Origin: Gemmatimonadaceae bacterium
GTDB taxonomy: Bacteria; Gemmatimonadota; Gemmatimonadetes; Gemmatimonadales; Gemmatimonadaceae
DNA: 64,000 bases
Direction of reading: 5' to 3'
Assembly (NCBI GenBank): GCA_030647905.1
Contig: JAUSJA010000033.1
Coordinates: forward strand, 186,001 to 250,000
Part shown: positions 20,262-29,459 of the stretch, piece by piece
How positions within the stretch are numbered: position 1 is the stretch's first letter
Layout of the letters: each line of letters begins with the position of its first letter
Made by a program: the position numbers and the translations under genes
Notes under the pieces: model-generated
The model's database searches: none
Told to the model about the DNA's origin: nothing
What the model saw: only the letters and a program-made list of their open reading frames with translations

Positions 20262-23200
20262 AACCGGTCGCCCGTCCCGGCCATCCGAGCATAGGCGGCG
20301 ACTCACTGCCTCTCGTAGGACGCGCAGAAGAGCTGGCTCTCATCGCCGAGATCCTGCGCGACGCGGCGAAGGGAGCGGGCAGAACCCTGATTATTTCGGG
20401 TGAAGGCGGCGTCGGCAAGACTCGCATTCTCACCGCCGGCGCGGAACGGGCGCAGAAGGAAGGATGGAACGTCGTGCTCGGGCGCGCCTACGCGGTGGAG
20501 ACCGGCATCCCGTACGCGTTGTTTTCCGACGCGCTTCTCCCGCTGCTTCGCAAGCTGGAACCGGGCGCCCTCTCCGTTCTGACCCGCGGCGGAACCGCGG
20601 AGCTCGCGTATCTCTTTCCAGCGATTGCCGGGCCGGGCGATCGTGAGCGGGCGGCTGCTGCCGTAGATCCATCCGAGCTCAAGGCGCGCCTCCTGTGGAA
20701 TTTCACGCAGTTCCTCTGCCGTCTCGCAGCGCGCCAGCCGCTCTGCATCGTGCTCGAGAATCTTCAGTGGGCGGATGTGTCGTCGCTCGAGCTCCTGCAT
20801 TTCGTCGCGCGCCAGATCCCCAGCCATCCCATCGCGCTCCTCACCTCGTACAACGACGCTGAGCGCGATTCGAATCCGGTTCTCCGCACGACGGAACAGT
20901 CGCTCATCAGCCTCGGTGTCGCCGTGCACCGCCGTCTGGGCCCCCTCTCGCACGCGGACGTGGGGCAGATGCTGGAGGAGAGATTCGGCGCCAACGGATC
21001 GGCGCTTCGCCAGTTCACGGCGCTCCTCTATGGTTGGACACGCGGGAATCCATTCTTCGTCGAGGAAACGCTCAAGTGGCTCGTGGAGTCCGGAGTTCTC
21101 CGGCAGGAGGACGGACGGTGGGTTGGATGGGATATCGAGTCGCTGCAGCTGCCGCCCACGGTACGTGACGCAGTCGCGGCCAGAATGGACCGGCTCAGCT
21201 CACCGGCGCGGGATATCGCGAATCTCGCGGCGGTGGTCGGAACGCGGCTCACGTTCGAGCAGCTCGCGGCGTTGTCGCCGCTTCCCGAATCGGCGCTCGC
21301 AGACGCGCTCGACGAGCTCGGCAATCATCGCGTGCTGGAGGAAGTTCAAGGCCCTGAAGGACAGGCGTACGATTTCGCCCATCCGATCCTCCAGCAGGTG
21401 AGCTACGGCGCCCTCGGCGCCGCGCGTGCGCGACTGCTGCACGCCAGCGTTGCCGAAGCACTCGAGAGCTACTATGGAAAACACGCGGCATCTCACGCTG
21501 GCGAGCTCGCATTCCACTTCACCCGATCCAGCACGCTCGCGCCGAAGGCGATCCTCTACCTGAACCAGGCGGGGCGAACCGCGCTCGCGAGCTACGCGAA
21601 TCGCGAGGCGGCGAGCTATCTCGCTTCGGCGTTGCAGCAGATGGAGCAGACGGAGGAAAGCGCTGTGGAACGCGACGAGATCATCCGCAACCTCGCGCGG
21701 GCGAAACAGCGGCTCGGAGACTACGACGAAGCCCTGGTGCTCTGGGCGACAGCGCGTGATTCCGCCGTCGCGCGCGGGGATCATGAAGCGCTGGCGATGA
21801 TCGAGTATCGAATGGGCCTCGCCTGCTTCTGGAGCGGACGGTTCGACGAAGCGCTCGCACACTACGCGAGCGGATTGGAGGCGGCCGAGCGGCAGAGCGA
21901 TCGCGCTGGAGTGGTCCGGCTTCACCTCGCGAAGGCGATATGCCTGCAGGAGCTGGGACGCCTCGATGCGGCCAAGGAGGAAGTGGAAAGCGCGCTTTTT
22001 GCGGCGGAGCAGACGGGAAGCGATGCATTGCTCGCACGCGCTCACCGCGCCCTTCTGCTGCTGTATGCGTGGACTGGCCCCGCCGACGTCGCTCTCTCGC
22101 ACGGAAAGAAAGCCATCGCATTCGCCGAAGCCGCCGGCGAGCGAATGCTCGAGTGGACCGCTCACTGGGGGATGGGATTGCTCGCAGGACTCACGGGCAA
22201 CGGCCCCGAAGTCATCGCGCATATCCATCAATGTGAGCGGATCGAGGAGCAGCTCAGGTCGCCGCTGCTTCCGCTCTGGACAGCCGAGCTGTCGCTGCAG
22301 TACGCGTCGTGGGTCGGCGAATGGGATGCCGGGCTCGCCACTGGAGAGCGCACGATCGCGTTGGCGCGCTCGCTGCGCCAGCGCACTCTCCTCCCGCGGC
22401 TTCTCGTGTGGACGGGACTGATCTACCTCTGGCGCCACGATCTCGAGCGCGCGCGCTCCTATTTCGACGAGGCGTGGGATCTGTCGGGTGCGGGGACGGC
22501 GACCGAGCACCGCGTGGATGTGCAGACGGTCGTGCCCGCACACATGGGTCTGGCGACGTATCACCTCGAGACAGACAACTACGCGGACGCGATCCGCATC
22601 GGCGAGGCCGGGCTCGAGCTTGCCGACAAACTCGGCTATGTCGCGTGGACGCTTCAGTGGCTGCTGCCGGTGGTTGGCGAAGCGGCACTCTGGAAGAGGG
22701 ATTTCAGGCGCGCCGAGGCGCATTCGGCGCGCATGAGGCGCGATGGGCGGCGGCTGAGCAATCCCGTGGCGCTGGCGATGGCCGACGCGTGCGATGGCAT
22801 GCTGTTTCTTTTCCGCGACGCCAGCGTCGAGAAATCAATACCGCTCTTGCGTGCGGCAATCAGCGCGTTCGAGGCGATTCCTCTTCCCGATGCGGCGTCG
22901 AGGGCGCGCCGGGTGCTGGCCGGCGCGATGAAGCACGCCGGTGACAGAGAAGGAGCGATGCGCGAGCTCCGAATCGCGCACGACGTCTTTGCGCGACTGG
23001 GGGCGGCGGGCGAGCTCGACAGCGTTCGAAACGAGCTGCGACAGCTGGGCGCGCGGCTCCCCGCTCGCACCGTCGCTACGGGAATGGCGGGACTGACAGG
23101 CAGAGAGCTCGAGATCGCCCGGATGGTGGCGCAGCGGAAGTCGAACAGGGAGATCGGCACTGCCCTCGACATTTCGGCGCGGACGGTCAGCACGCACTTG

Positions 23201-23284
23201 TCCAACATCTTCGCGAAGGTCGGCGTCGGGTCGAGGGGAGAGCTGGCCGACTTCATCCGGGCCAATTCGCTGGCCGCGGAATGA
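20177..23284 (+). CDS. Large LuxR-family regulator with AAA ATPase and TPR region
   Basis: About 1035 residues. The P-loop is at roughly 75-82 (SGEGGVGKTRI) in an NB-ARC/MalT-like ATPase module. TPR-like helical repeats fill the middle, and a LuxR HTH ends the protein (LTGRELEIARMVAQRKSNRE, then SARTVSTHLSNIFAKVGV). The only standard start in the frame is GTG 20177, inside the upstream peptidase gene by 85 bp. A CTG at 20258, overlapping that gene's stop, is possible. This architecture couples ligand or protein sensing to ATP-dependent transcription activation. The target is unknown. Confidence 0.9.
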   Translation: MGRRSIGGCQRTQVSYCRRSTPDLRDPLKPVARPGHPSIGGDSLPLVGRAEELALIAEILRDAAKGAGRTLIISGEGGVGKTRILTAGAERAQKEGWNVVLGRAYAVETGIPYALFSDALLPLLRKLEPGALSVLTRGGTAELAYLFPAIAGPGDRERAAAAVDPSELKARLLWNFTQFLCRLAARQPLCIVLENLQWADVSSLELLHFVARQIPSHPIALLTSYNDAERDSNPVLRTTEQSLISLGVAVHRRLGPLSHADVGQMLEERFGANGSALRQFTALLYGWTRGNPFFVEETLKWLVESGVLRQEDGRWVGWDIESLQLPPTVRDAVAARMDRLSSPARDIANLAAVVGTRLTFEQLAALSPLPESALADALDELGNHRVLEEVQGPEGQAYDFAHPILQQVSYGALGAARARLLHASVAEALESYYGKHAASHAGELAFHFTRSSTLAPKAILYLNQAGRTALASYANREAASYLASALQQMEQTEESAVERDEIIRNLARAKQRLGDYDEALVLWATARDSAVARGDHEALAMIEYRMGLACFWSGRFDEALAHYASGLEAAERQSDRAGVVRLHLAKAICLQELGRLDAAKEEVESALFAAEQTGSDALLARAHRALLLLYAWTGPADVALSHGKKAIAFAEAAGERMLEWTAHWGMGLLAGLTGNGPEVIAHIHQCERIEEQLRSPLLPLWTAELSLQYASWVGEWDAGLATGERTIALARSLRQRTLLPRLLVWTGLIYLWRHDLERARSYFDEAWDLSGAGTATEHRVDVQTVVPAHMGLATYHLETDNYADAIRIGEAGLELADKLGYVAWTLQWLLPVVGEAALWKRDFRRAEAHSARMRRDGRRLSNPVALAMADACDGMLFLFRDASVEKSIPLLRAAISAFEAIPLPDAASRARRVLAGAMKHAGDREGAMRELRIAHDVFARLGAAGELDSVRNELRQLGARLPARTVATGMAGLTGRELEIARMVAQRKSNREIGTALDISARTVSTHLSNIFAKVGVGSRGELADFIRANSLAAE

Positions 23285-23474
23285 CCGGAGTCGTGACTTC
23301 GCGCGAACACTTCGCCTCGCCGGCCAGCTCGCGCACCGTGCGCGTACATGCCGGAAAGACGTAACTGATTCCCGCGATAGAGGGGATCGCTGGCGAGCGG
23401 CGGTATTTCGGGTCATCCCCGGTCTTACCCCAAGAGCGGGGCCTTGCGGCACGAGTAATGATGTACCTGGAAGC

Positions 23475-24821
23475 ATGGCCCAGCAGACGTTTTCCCGACT
23501 CTGGCGCGGTGCCTCGCCGGATGCCGCGCTGATCGGCGAGATTCAGTCTCTCGCCCGTCCGCTGCGCACGCCGGCCGACCTCGATCCACTTCTCGACTCG
23601 ATCGGCGACGCGCGCTACGTGCTGCTCGGCGAAGCGACGCACGGGACGTCCGAGTTCTACACGTGGCGAACGGAGATCTCGCGCCGGTTGATCACCGAGA
23701 AAGGCTTTTCGTTCATCGCCGTCGAAGGCGATTGGCCGGACTGCTACACCGTGAACCGGTATGTAAAAGGGCTGACCGGCGGATCAGCGGAGAACGTGCT
23801 GCACGCGTTCGCGCGATGGCCCACCTGGATGTGGGCGAATCGAGAGGTTGCGGAGCTCGCGGAGTGGATGTGCGATCACAATGCCCGTCTCCCGGCGGAA
23901 CGGCAGGCGGGATTCTACGGGCTCGATGTGTACTCGCTATGGGAATCCATGCACGTGGTTCTGGAATACCTCGAGAAAATGGATCCCGAGCTCGCCAGAA
24001 CCGCGCGCCGCGCATATGCGTGCTTCGAGCCGTACGACGAAGATGCGCAGGAGTACGCGCGCGCGACTACGCTCGTTCCCACATCGTGCGAGGACGAAGC
24101 GGTGAGCATCCTGCGCGCTCTTCGTGGGCGCGCATCGGAATTCCGGGATGACGGACCCGATGCGTACTTCAACGCCGAGCAGAACGCGCTCGTGGCGCGC
24201 AACGCGGAGCTGTATTACCGGACGATGGTTCGCGGCGGGCCGGGATCGTGGAACGTGCGCGACAATCACATGGTGGAGACGCTGAACCGGCTGATGTCGC
24301 ACCATGGCCGCGGCGCGAAGGCCATCGTATGGGAGCACAACACGCATGTCGGAGACGCGCGATTCACCGACATGGCGACGTCGGGAATGGTGAACGTCGG
24401 CCAGCTCGTGCGTCAGGAGCACGAGCGCGATGGCGTGGTGCTCGTCGGGTTCGGAACCCATCGAGGCACCGTGATCGCGGGGCGCGAGTGGGGCGCCACG
24501 ATGGAACGGATGCGCGTTCCAGAGGCAAGAGAAGGCAGCTACGAGCACGCGATGAAGCTCGCTGGCATCGAGGATTCGCTGTTCATCTTCCCGGCCGGTG
24601 AGAGCGACGAGACCCGTGAGCTCCGCGAGCCGCGCGGTCATCGTGCGATTGGCGTCGTGTACAATCCGCACACCGAGCACTGGGGGAACTACGTGCCGAC
24701 GATACTTCCCGGGCGGTACGACGCGTTCATTTACATCGAGAAGACCGAGGCGGTGGACGCCTTACACATGGCCGTTCTCGTTGACGGCGAGGTTCCTGAG
24801 ACTTTCCCGAGCGGCCAGTAA
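23475..24821 (+). CDS. Erythromycin-esterase-family protein
   Basis: A 448-residue protein of the Ere/succinoglycan-synthesis-related family. Conserved residues include E53 and H56 in LLGEATHGTSEF, E84 in FIAVEGDWPD, and VWEHNTHVGDAR further on. Family members hydrolyse lactone or other ester bonds by a His/Glu mechanism. Most chromosomal copies have no shown role in macrolide resistance. The gene stands alone after a ~190-bp gap and converges on the amidohydrolase gene with 16 bp between them. Confidence 0.9.
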   Translation: MAQQTFSRLWRGASPDAALIGEIQSLARPLRTPADLDPLLDSIGDARYVLLGEATHGTSEFYTWRTEISRRLITEKGFSFIAVEGDWPDCYTVNRYVKGLTGGSAENVLHAFARWPTWMWANREVAELAEWMCDHNARLPAERQAGFYGLDVYSLWESMHVVLEYLEKMDPELARTARRAYACFEPYDEDAQEYARATTLVPTSCEDEAVSILRALRGRASEFRDDGPDAYFNAEQNALVARNAELYYRTMVRGGPGSWNVRDNHMVETLNRLMSHHGRGAKAIVWEHNTHVGDARFTDMATSGMVNVGQLVRQEHERDGVVLVGFGTHRGTVIAGREWGATMERMRVPEAREGSYEHAMKLAGIEDSLFIFPAGESDETRELREPRGHRAIGVVYNPHTEHWGNYVPTILPGRYDAFIYIEKTEAVDALHMAVLVDGEVPETFPSGQ

Positions 24822-24837
24822 AAGAGGTCGATTGTGG

Positions 24838-26349
24838 TCAATGGGTTTTCCGCCCTTCAGCCCTCGCCTGACGAACAATTTCCCTGACGTCTGCGAGTAA
24901 AGCCGGCGCATTGTATGGGATCCCATCCTTTATCGTCCACTGAACTCCACCGGTATGGACTTCCTTCCCGTTCACGATCTGGTCCACGCCGGTTGGATAC
25001 AGCACCTTCAGGTTCTCGAGCGGATTTCCATTCACGACAATGAGATCCGCGAGATAGCCAACCTTGATGCGTCCCAGATCCGATTCCCGGCCGAGGATCT
25101 TCGCATTGTTCGAGGTCGCGTGCTGAATGACCTTGATCGTGTTGAAGCCGGCTTCCTGGTGCAGCTCGAGCTCGCGGATTAACCCGAAGCCGTACATCTG
25201 GTAGATGAATCCGGCGTCATCGCCGGCGCCGATCACCCCGCCCCGCCTCTCGAATTCGCGTAGCGCATTCATCCAGATGCGGTAGTTCTCCTTCCAGAAG
25301 GTCTCATCGGTCGAAGTCCAACCGAGGAAGTACGAGCCGTGATTGTTCGAATTCGGCCTGAAGTACTCCTCGAGTGTCGGGTGCAGGTAGTCCCTGAACC
25401 ATGGCTGATTCTGCGCGCGCTGGAGATCGCGGCTCGCCTCGTAGATATCGAGAGTCGGAACCCACGCGACGTTCTTCGCGACCATGCCGTCGAGAACCGC
25501 CAGAAGTCTGTCGGCATCGGCTTCGCGCCACAGATGGCCGGCGTACCTGAAGCGGTCCACCTCGTTGTTGTAATTGTACGAGGGCGGGAAGTTCTGCACG
25601 CCATCCTTCAACGCCGCGTCGGGGATCCCGTACCAGTGCTCGATGCTCGTGGTGCCGAGGCGGATGTCGTCCCACGCTGTGGTCTCCTCGACACCGACGT
25701 GGTGCGCGATCCGAAGCCCGAGCTTGTGTCCCTCGTCCTCCATCGCGGTCATCACATCGCGATCCACAAGGAGAAGCTTGATGCCGTCCGCTCCCATCTT
25801 CTTGAGGTCGCGCACCCGTTGCCGCGCGGCGTCGGGAGTTTCGGGAGAAGGAGGATTCGAGAAGCGACCGTAGACGAAGATGCGCGGTGAGGCCACCTCG
25901 CCCCTGTCGCTGCGCCCGCGAAGATCGATGATGCTCTGCGTATCGTTGGCGCCAACTTCTCTGACGCTCGTGATTCCGCACGCCAGCCAGATCTTGAGCT
26001 CGTAGTCGAGTGGCTGCGGGATCCCTCCCCGCTCGTCCTGAACGTGCGCGTGGGCGTTGATGAGCCCGGGGAGAACGTACTTCCCCACCGCGTCTATCTC
26101 GGTCGCCGCCGCCGGTCGTCGCGCGCGACCATTCGCAACCGACACCGGATCCAGCCAGACGATCTCGGCGATGCGGTTGCCGCGGATCACGATGTCCGCG
26201 GGCCCGATTGCGGGGGTCCCGGCCCCGTCCACAATCATCGCATTACGGATCACCAGACTCTCGGCCCGCTTGCCCGAGACCGGGGCCTGCGCATGCGCGC
26301 TAGACGTCAACGCGATCGATACGGCCAGGACGCACGCGACAACTCTCAC
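24838..26349 (-). CDS. Secreted amidohydrolase-superfamily protein
   Basis: About 503 residues with a cleavable signal peptide (ending SSAHAQ). The metal-binding HxH is in LPGLINAHAHVQ. Later metal and catalytic residues are suggested by AHHVGVEE and the C-terminal GAGDDAGF. The fold matches imidazolonepropionase/prolidase-like amidohydrolases, common as secreted enzymes in this kind of genome. The GTG at 26349 has GGAG 7 nt upstream, a good Shine-Dalgarno. The substrate could be a dipeptide or cyclic amide. Confidence 0.88.
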   Translation of the reverse strand: MRVVACVLAVSIALTSSAHAQAPVSGKRAESLVIRNAMIVDGAGTPAIGPADIVIRGNRIAEIVWLDPVSVANGRARRPAAATEIDAVGKYVLPGLINAHAHVQDERGGIPQPLDYELKIWLACGITSVREVGANDTQSIIDLRGRSDRGEVASPRIFVYGRFSNPPSPETPDAARQRVRDLKKMGADGIKLLLVDRDVMTAMEDEGHKLGLRIAHHVGVEETTAWDDIRLGTTSIEHWYGIPDAALKDGVQNFPPSYNYNNEVDRFRYAGHLWREADADRLLAVLDGMVAKNVAWVPTLDIYEASRDLQRAQNQPWFRDYLHPTLEEYFRPNSNNHGSYFLGWTSTDETFWKENYRIWMNALREFERRGGVIGAGDDAGFIYQMYGFGLIRELELHQEAGFNTIKVIQHATSNNAKILGRESDLGRIKVGYLADLIVVNGNPLENLKVLYPTGVDQIVNGKEVHTGGVQWTIKDGIPYNAPALLADVREIVRQARAEGRKTH

Positions 26350-26465
26350 CTGTAAACTCCGATTCGGGACGCGCAGAAGTTACCGAAGATCAACCTGGAA
26401 CGACACAGGTCCGAGGTAGATTTTATCCCACATGTGACCTCTAATCTTCAGTTGATCGTCTGTTA

Positions 26466-27182
26466 ATGAAGACACTCATCATTCGAATCATGATCACAAA
26501 GACTTGTAAGACAGCTCTGTTCACAGCGGTCATAATGGCAGCCGCCGGTTGCACCGACACGGCGGGCCCCGGCACGGGAGTTCTACCGGAGCTCAAGCAC
26601 GACCCGATTCTCTTCGTCCACGGCTACGCCGGAAACGGCGGCAACTGGCAGGACATGAAAGTGCGATTTCTCGCGGACGGGTGGCTCGACGTCGAGCTCT
26701 ACGCGTACAACTACAGCGTTCTCTCGTCCAATGCGGTGAGCGCGGCCGAGATCCGCGATCAGGTTGACAACATCATCGCGAAGACGGGCGCGGCGAAGGT
26801 GGACATCATCGCCTTCTCGATGGGCAGCGTCTCGTCACGCTACTACCTCAAGAATCTCGGTGGCACGGCGAAGGTGGACGCCTGGGTCTCGCTTGCCGGA
26901 CCGAATCACGGCACCGACGCCGTCGAGAACAACAACTGCTCCTTCACTCCGTGCAAGGAGATCATCCCGGGCTCGGCATTCCTCACGGCGCTCAATGCCG
27001 GCGACGAGACGCCCGCGCTCGTGCGGTACGCAACATGGCGCTCGCCCTGCGACTCGACGATCAACCCTGACGAGAGCGTAATCCTGCTCGGCGCGACGAA
27101 TAATCTCAGCGCGTGCATCGCGCACCTGCAGTTCCTGACCGACGAGACCGTCTATCGCCAGGTGAAATCGTTCGTCGAGTGA
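26466..27182 (+). CDS. Lipase-like alpha/beta hydrolase, lipoprotein
   Basis: A 238-residue protein with a lipobox MAAAGC (Cys29), an oxyanion-hole segment ILFVHGYAGNGGNWQ, and a nucleophile elbow AFSMG (Ser118). D202 (NPDESVILLG) and H220 (CIAHLQF) are likely to complete the triad. The pattern, including GAAKVDIIAFSMGS and SRYYLKNLGG, matches Bacillus-type (subfamily I.4) lipases, which replace the first Gly of GxSxG with Ala. Here the usual His before Ser is Phe. Four cysteines in the second half could form disulfides. The start could also be ATG 26490. Confidence 0.87.
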   Translation: MKTLIIRIMITKTCKTALFTAVIMAAAGCTDTAGPGTGVLPELKHDPILFVHGYAGNGGNWQDMKVRFLADGWLDVELYAYNYSVLSSNAVSAAEIRDQVDNIIAKTGAAKVDIIAFSMGSVSSRYYLKNLGGTAKVDAWVSLAGPNHGTDAVENNNCSFTPCKEIIPGSAFLTALNAGDETPALVRYATWRSPCDSTINPDESVILLGATNNLSACIAHLQFLTDETVYRQVKSFVE

Positions 27183-27192
27183 CTCACGCGGC

Positions 27193-28212
27193 TCAGCGTC
27201 CGAAGCTGAACCCCAGCGAAGCGTAGGTATGGGCGTCGGCGGGCTGCACGCCATCGAATTGATTGTACGTGACGATGTCGCCGCCACTGACCATCCCGAG
27301 TTCTCCGACGATCCGCACCACCTTCGCGTTCATCCAGACCGAGCCGAAGAGGTTATTGCGCGACAGCTTCTGGCCGAGCGCGATCGGTCCGCCCGTGCCA
27401 CCCTGGGTAAGCGCTCTCGGCGCGACGATCACGGTGATGTTCGCCCTGGAATCGTACGTGTCGCGTCCGATTCCCGCGCCCGCGCCCAGGAAGAGAAAGC
27501 TTTTTCCCACGACAGCTCTCCACGATCGAGCACGCACGGTGACGTCGTCGAGGAGCAGCTTGTCGTCACCCGATGTGCCGGTGATGTTCACCCGCGGCAG
27601 CTCGCGATCCAGGAAGCTCACCGAGATTCCGGGGCGCACCGCCGTCTCCTTCAGCAATCCGAGCTTGCCTCCGAACCCTACCTTGAAGGAGCCTGACGGG
27701 ACGCTCACGTCTATCGAAGAGTTGCTGTACTCGGGGATGTACGCCGCGCTCACGAGCAGATCCACCGCGCCGAAGCCGCTCGAGGCCCGGCCCGGCAACA
27801 CACCGAGCGCCAGATCCGCCGTCACGAAACCGATGGGCTGCGTGTCGAGAGTGTAAGTGCTTTGCTGTGCGCCTCGTGTGTTCGGCACCACGCGATCCAC
27901 TTCGGGCAGCGATCCCCGGAGCGCGTTCACTCTTACGCCGAATGAGAAATGCCCGATTCCTCCGAGCGTTCCCGACACTCCCTGAGTGGGATTCCCGCCG
28001 GCGAGAACGGCGCCGAGCTGAGGCGCCATGTACCTGAACAGGTCTATCGCCTTCTGACACGCGTCCTGCGCAACCATGGTATTGTCGGGCTGTCCGAGCG
28101 AGTTCGAGCTGCCCGGCGGGCACTGCGGGTCTATTCCCTGGGCAGCGAGACGGGCCGGACCGAAAGTGATTGCAGCGACAAGAATGGCCGCCGCGAACGT
28201 GCCTGAATTCAT
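27193..28212 (-). CDS. Predicted outer-membrane beta-barrel protein
   Basis: A 339-residue protein with signal peptide ending RLAAQ, then a Cys-containing N-terminal stretch and many alternating hydrophobic strands (GFVTADLALGVLPG, KVGFGGKLGLLKE). It ends HTYASLGFSFGR, a terminal Phe-containing strand as in barrel proteins. I do not recognise a family. GGAA lies before the ATG. It converges on the lipase gene, with 10 bp between. Confidence 0.75.
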   Translation of the reverse strand: MNSGTFAAAILVAAITFGPARLAAQGIDPQCPPGSSNSLGQPDNTMVAQDACQKAIDLFRYMAPQLGAVLAGGNPTQGVSGTLGGIGHFSFGVRVNALRGSLPEVDRVVPNTRGAQQSTYTLDTQPIGFVTADLALGVLPGRASSGFGAVDLLVSAAYIPEYSNSSIDVSVPSGSFKVGFGGKLGLLKETAVRPGISVSFLDRELPRVNITGTSGDDKLLLDDVTVRARSWRAVVGKSFLFLGAGAGIGRDTYDSRANITVIVAPRALTQGGTGGPIALGQKLSRNNLFGSVWMNAKVVRIVGELGMVSGGDIVTYNQFDGVQPADAHTYASLGFSFGR

Positions 28213-28311
28213 CGTTGATTCCTGCTGTTTGACGTGTATTGAACGACGCGCGGAACGACCCCGCCGTCACTCGGGATAATGGCGAATGGGAAGAAGCGGA
28301 CCGCCGATCCG

Positions 28312-28902
28312 CTACAGCGCAAAATTCTCCGGCCGTTTGGCGATCACGCCACGGTAGAAATCCCTGAGCTGCGCCATGTCGCGGTCGCCATCGCCCGTCG
28401 TCCAGAACGGAGGCCCGATGCGCACAACTTTCTTCCCGTAATCGAACGCGACCGGAACGATCGGCACGTTTGCACCGTGCGCGACATGGTAGAAGCCGGT
28501 TTTCCATTCGGTGACGCGCTTTCGCGTTCCCTCCGGCGCCACAGCCAGAATCAGCTGGTCGGCAGCGTCGAACGCGGCCACAGTCTCGCTCACCCTGTCG
28601 CGGCTCACCGATCTCTCGACGGCAATTCCACCGAGCCACCGCACGAACACCCCAAGGGGCCACTTGAACAGCGTGTGCTTGCCGAGAAATGAAACGCGGA
28701 ATCCCAGCGAAAAGAGCGCGGCCACGCCAAGCGTGAAATCCCAGTTCGAAGTGTGCGGCGCGACGATGATGACGAACTTGGGCTGGTTCGGCATCGCACC
28801 CTCGAACTTCCACCGGATGAGCGACATCGTCGCGCGCCCGATGGACCGCGAGATGACGTTGCCGCGCGCCGGGATCAGTGGGCCGAGGGGTGGGATGTAC
28901 AT
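28312..28902 (-). CDS. Lysophospholipid acyltransferase (PlsC-like)
   Basis: A 196-residue protein with the HX4D motif in APHTSNWDFTLG, then ERSVSRDR, and the EGTR motif in VAPEGTRKRV. These are acyltransferase motifs I and III. It lies in the 1-acyl-glycerol-3-phosphate acyltransferase group, subgroup with short N-terminus. On the minus strand TTAAAT ends 7 nt before the ATG, with no Shine-Dalgarno, so the mRNA may be leaderless. A 90-bp gap separates it from the preceding gene. Confidence 0.9.
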   Translation of the reverse strand: MYIPPLGPLIPARGNVISRSIGRATMSLIRWKFEGAMPNQPKFVIIVAPHTSNWDFTLGVAALFSLGFRVSFLGKHTLFKWPLGVFVRWLGGIAVERSVSRDRVSETVAAFDAADQLILAVAPEGTRKRVTEWKTGFYHVAHGANVPIVPVAFDYGKKVVRIGPPFWTTGDGDRDMAQLRDFYRGVIAKRPENFAL

Positions 28903-28992
28903 CCGATTGATTTAATCGTCTCGACAAGCCACGGCCACCCTCGCGAGTGGCCGTCGGTCCCCAAATCCGCGTTGTTGGGGGGTGCGGCCGGA

Positions 28993-29430
28993 CTACCGCC
29001 TCCGATCGCGGCGGGTCAGAAGCGAGCACGTCGCGTTGTACGCCTTCGACGCGTCGCTGCCGGTCCTGACCCGATCCCAGGCCATGTACTGGATGTCGCG
29101 TGGATTGGGCTGCGACCCCTCGCGCACTACGGCGCCGTTGGCCGAGTAGAACGATTCGGTGAGCCGCTTGACGCGCACCGGCGTGCAGCGGAGCAGCGCG
29201 GACTGCGTCATGGACAGGTACGGCCGCCTGCTCTCCAGCGCATGGAGCTTCGCGTAATCCCAGCGCGTCCGCGTGAGGTACGATCCGTCGGCATTGCGCC
29301 TGGCGTTGGCCGTATCGAGCGCCACCGCGACCCTCGCATCCTTGAATACCGTCGGCCAGGGTGCCTGGGCGCGCGCCGCGGGAGCGGCGGCGGCAAGCGC
29401 CAGCGCGCCCATGAGGAATACACTCTTCAT
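28993..29430 (-). CDS. Secreted protein, possibly surface-adhesin-E-like
   Basis: A 145-residue protein with a signal peptide (MKSVFLMGALALAAAAP, ending AARAQ) and two later cysteines (LLRCTPVRVK and NATCSLL) that could form a disulfide. The segment ESFYSANGAVVREG resembles small periplasmic adhesin-E-like proteins, but the match is from memory and weak. GGAGA lies 6 nt before the ATG. It follows the two-component cluster on the same strand with a 29-bp gap. Confidence 0.7.
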   Translation of the reverse strand: MKSVFLMGALALAAAAPAARAQAPWPTVFKDARVAVALDTANARRNADGSYLTRTRWDYAKLHALESRRPYLSMTQSALLRCTPVRVKRLTESFYSANGAVVREGSQPNPRDIQYMAWDRVRTGSDASKAYNATCSLLTRRDRRR

Positions 29431-29459
29431 TTTCTGTCTCCGTCTGATCAACCCGGCTA

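Noticed and set aside
21200-22723. 507-codon antisense frame within the LuxR regulator
   Set aside because: No recognisable domain; the plus-strand frame has ATPase, TPR and HTH motifs.
23475-24821. Macrolide resistance from the erythromycin-esterase-family gene
   Set aside because: Family membership alone does not show resistance; there is no mobile element or resistance context.
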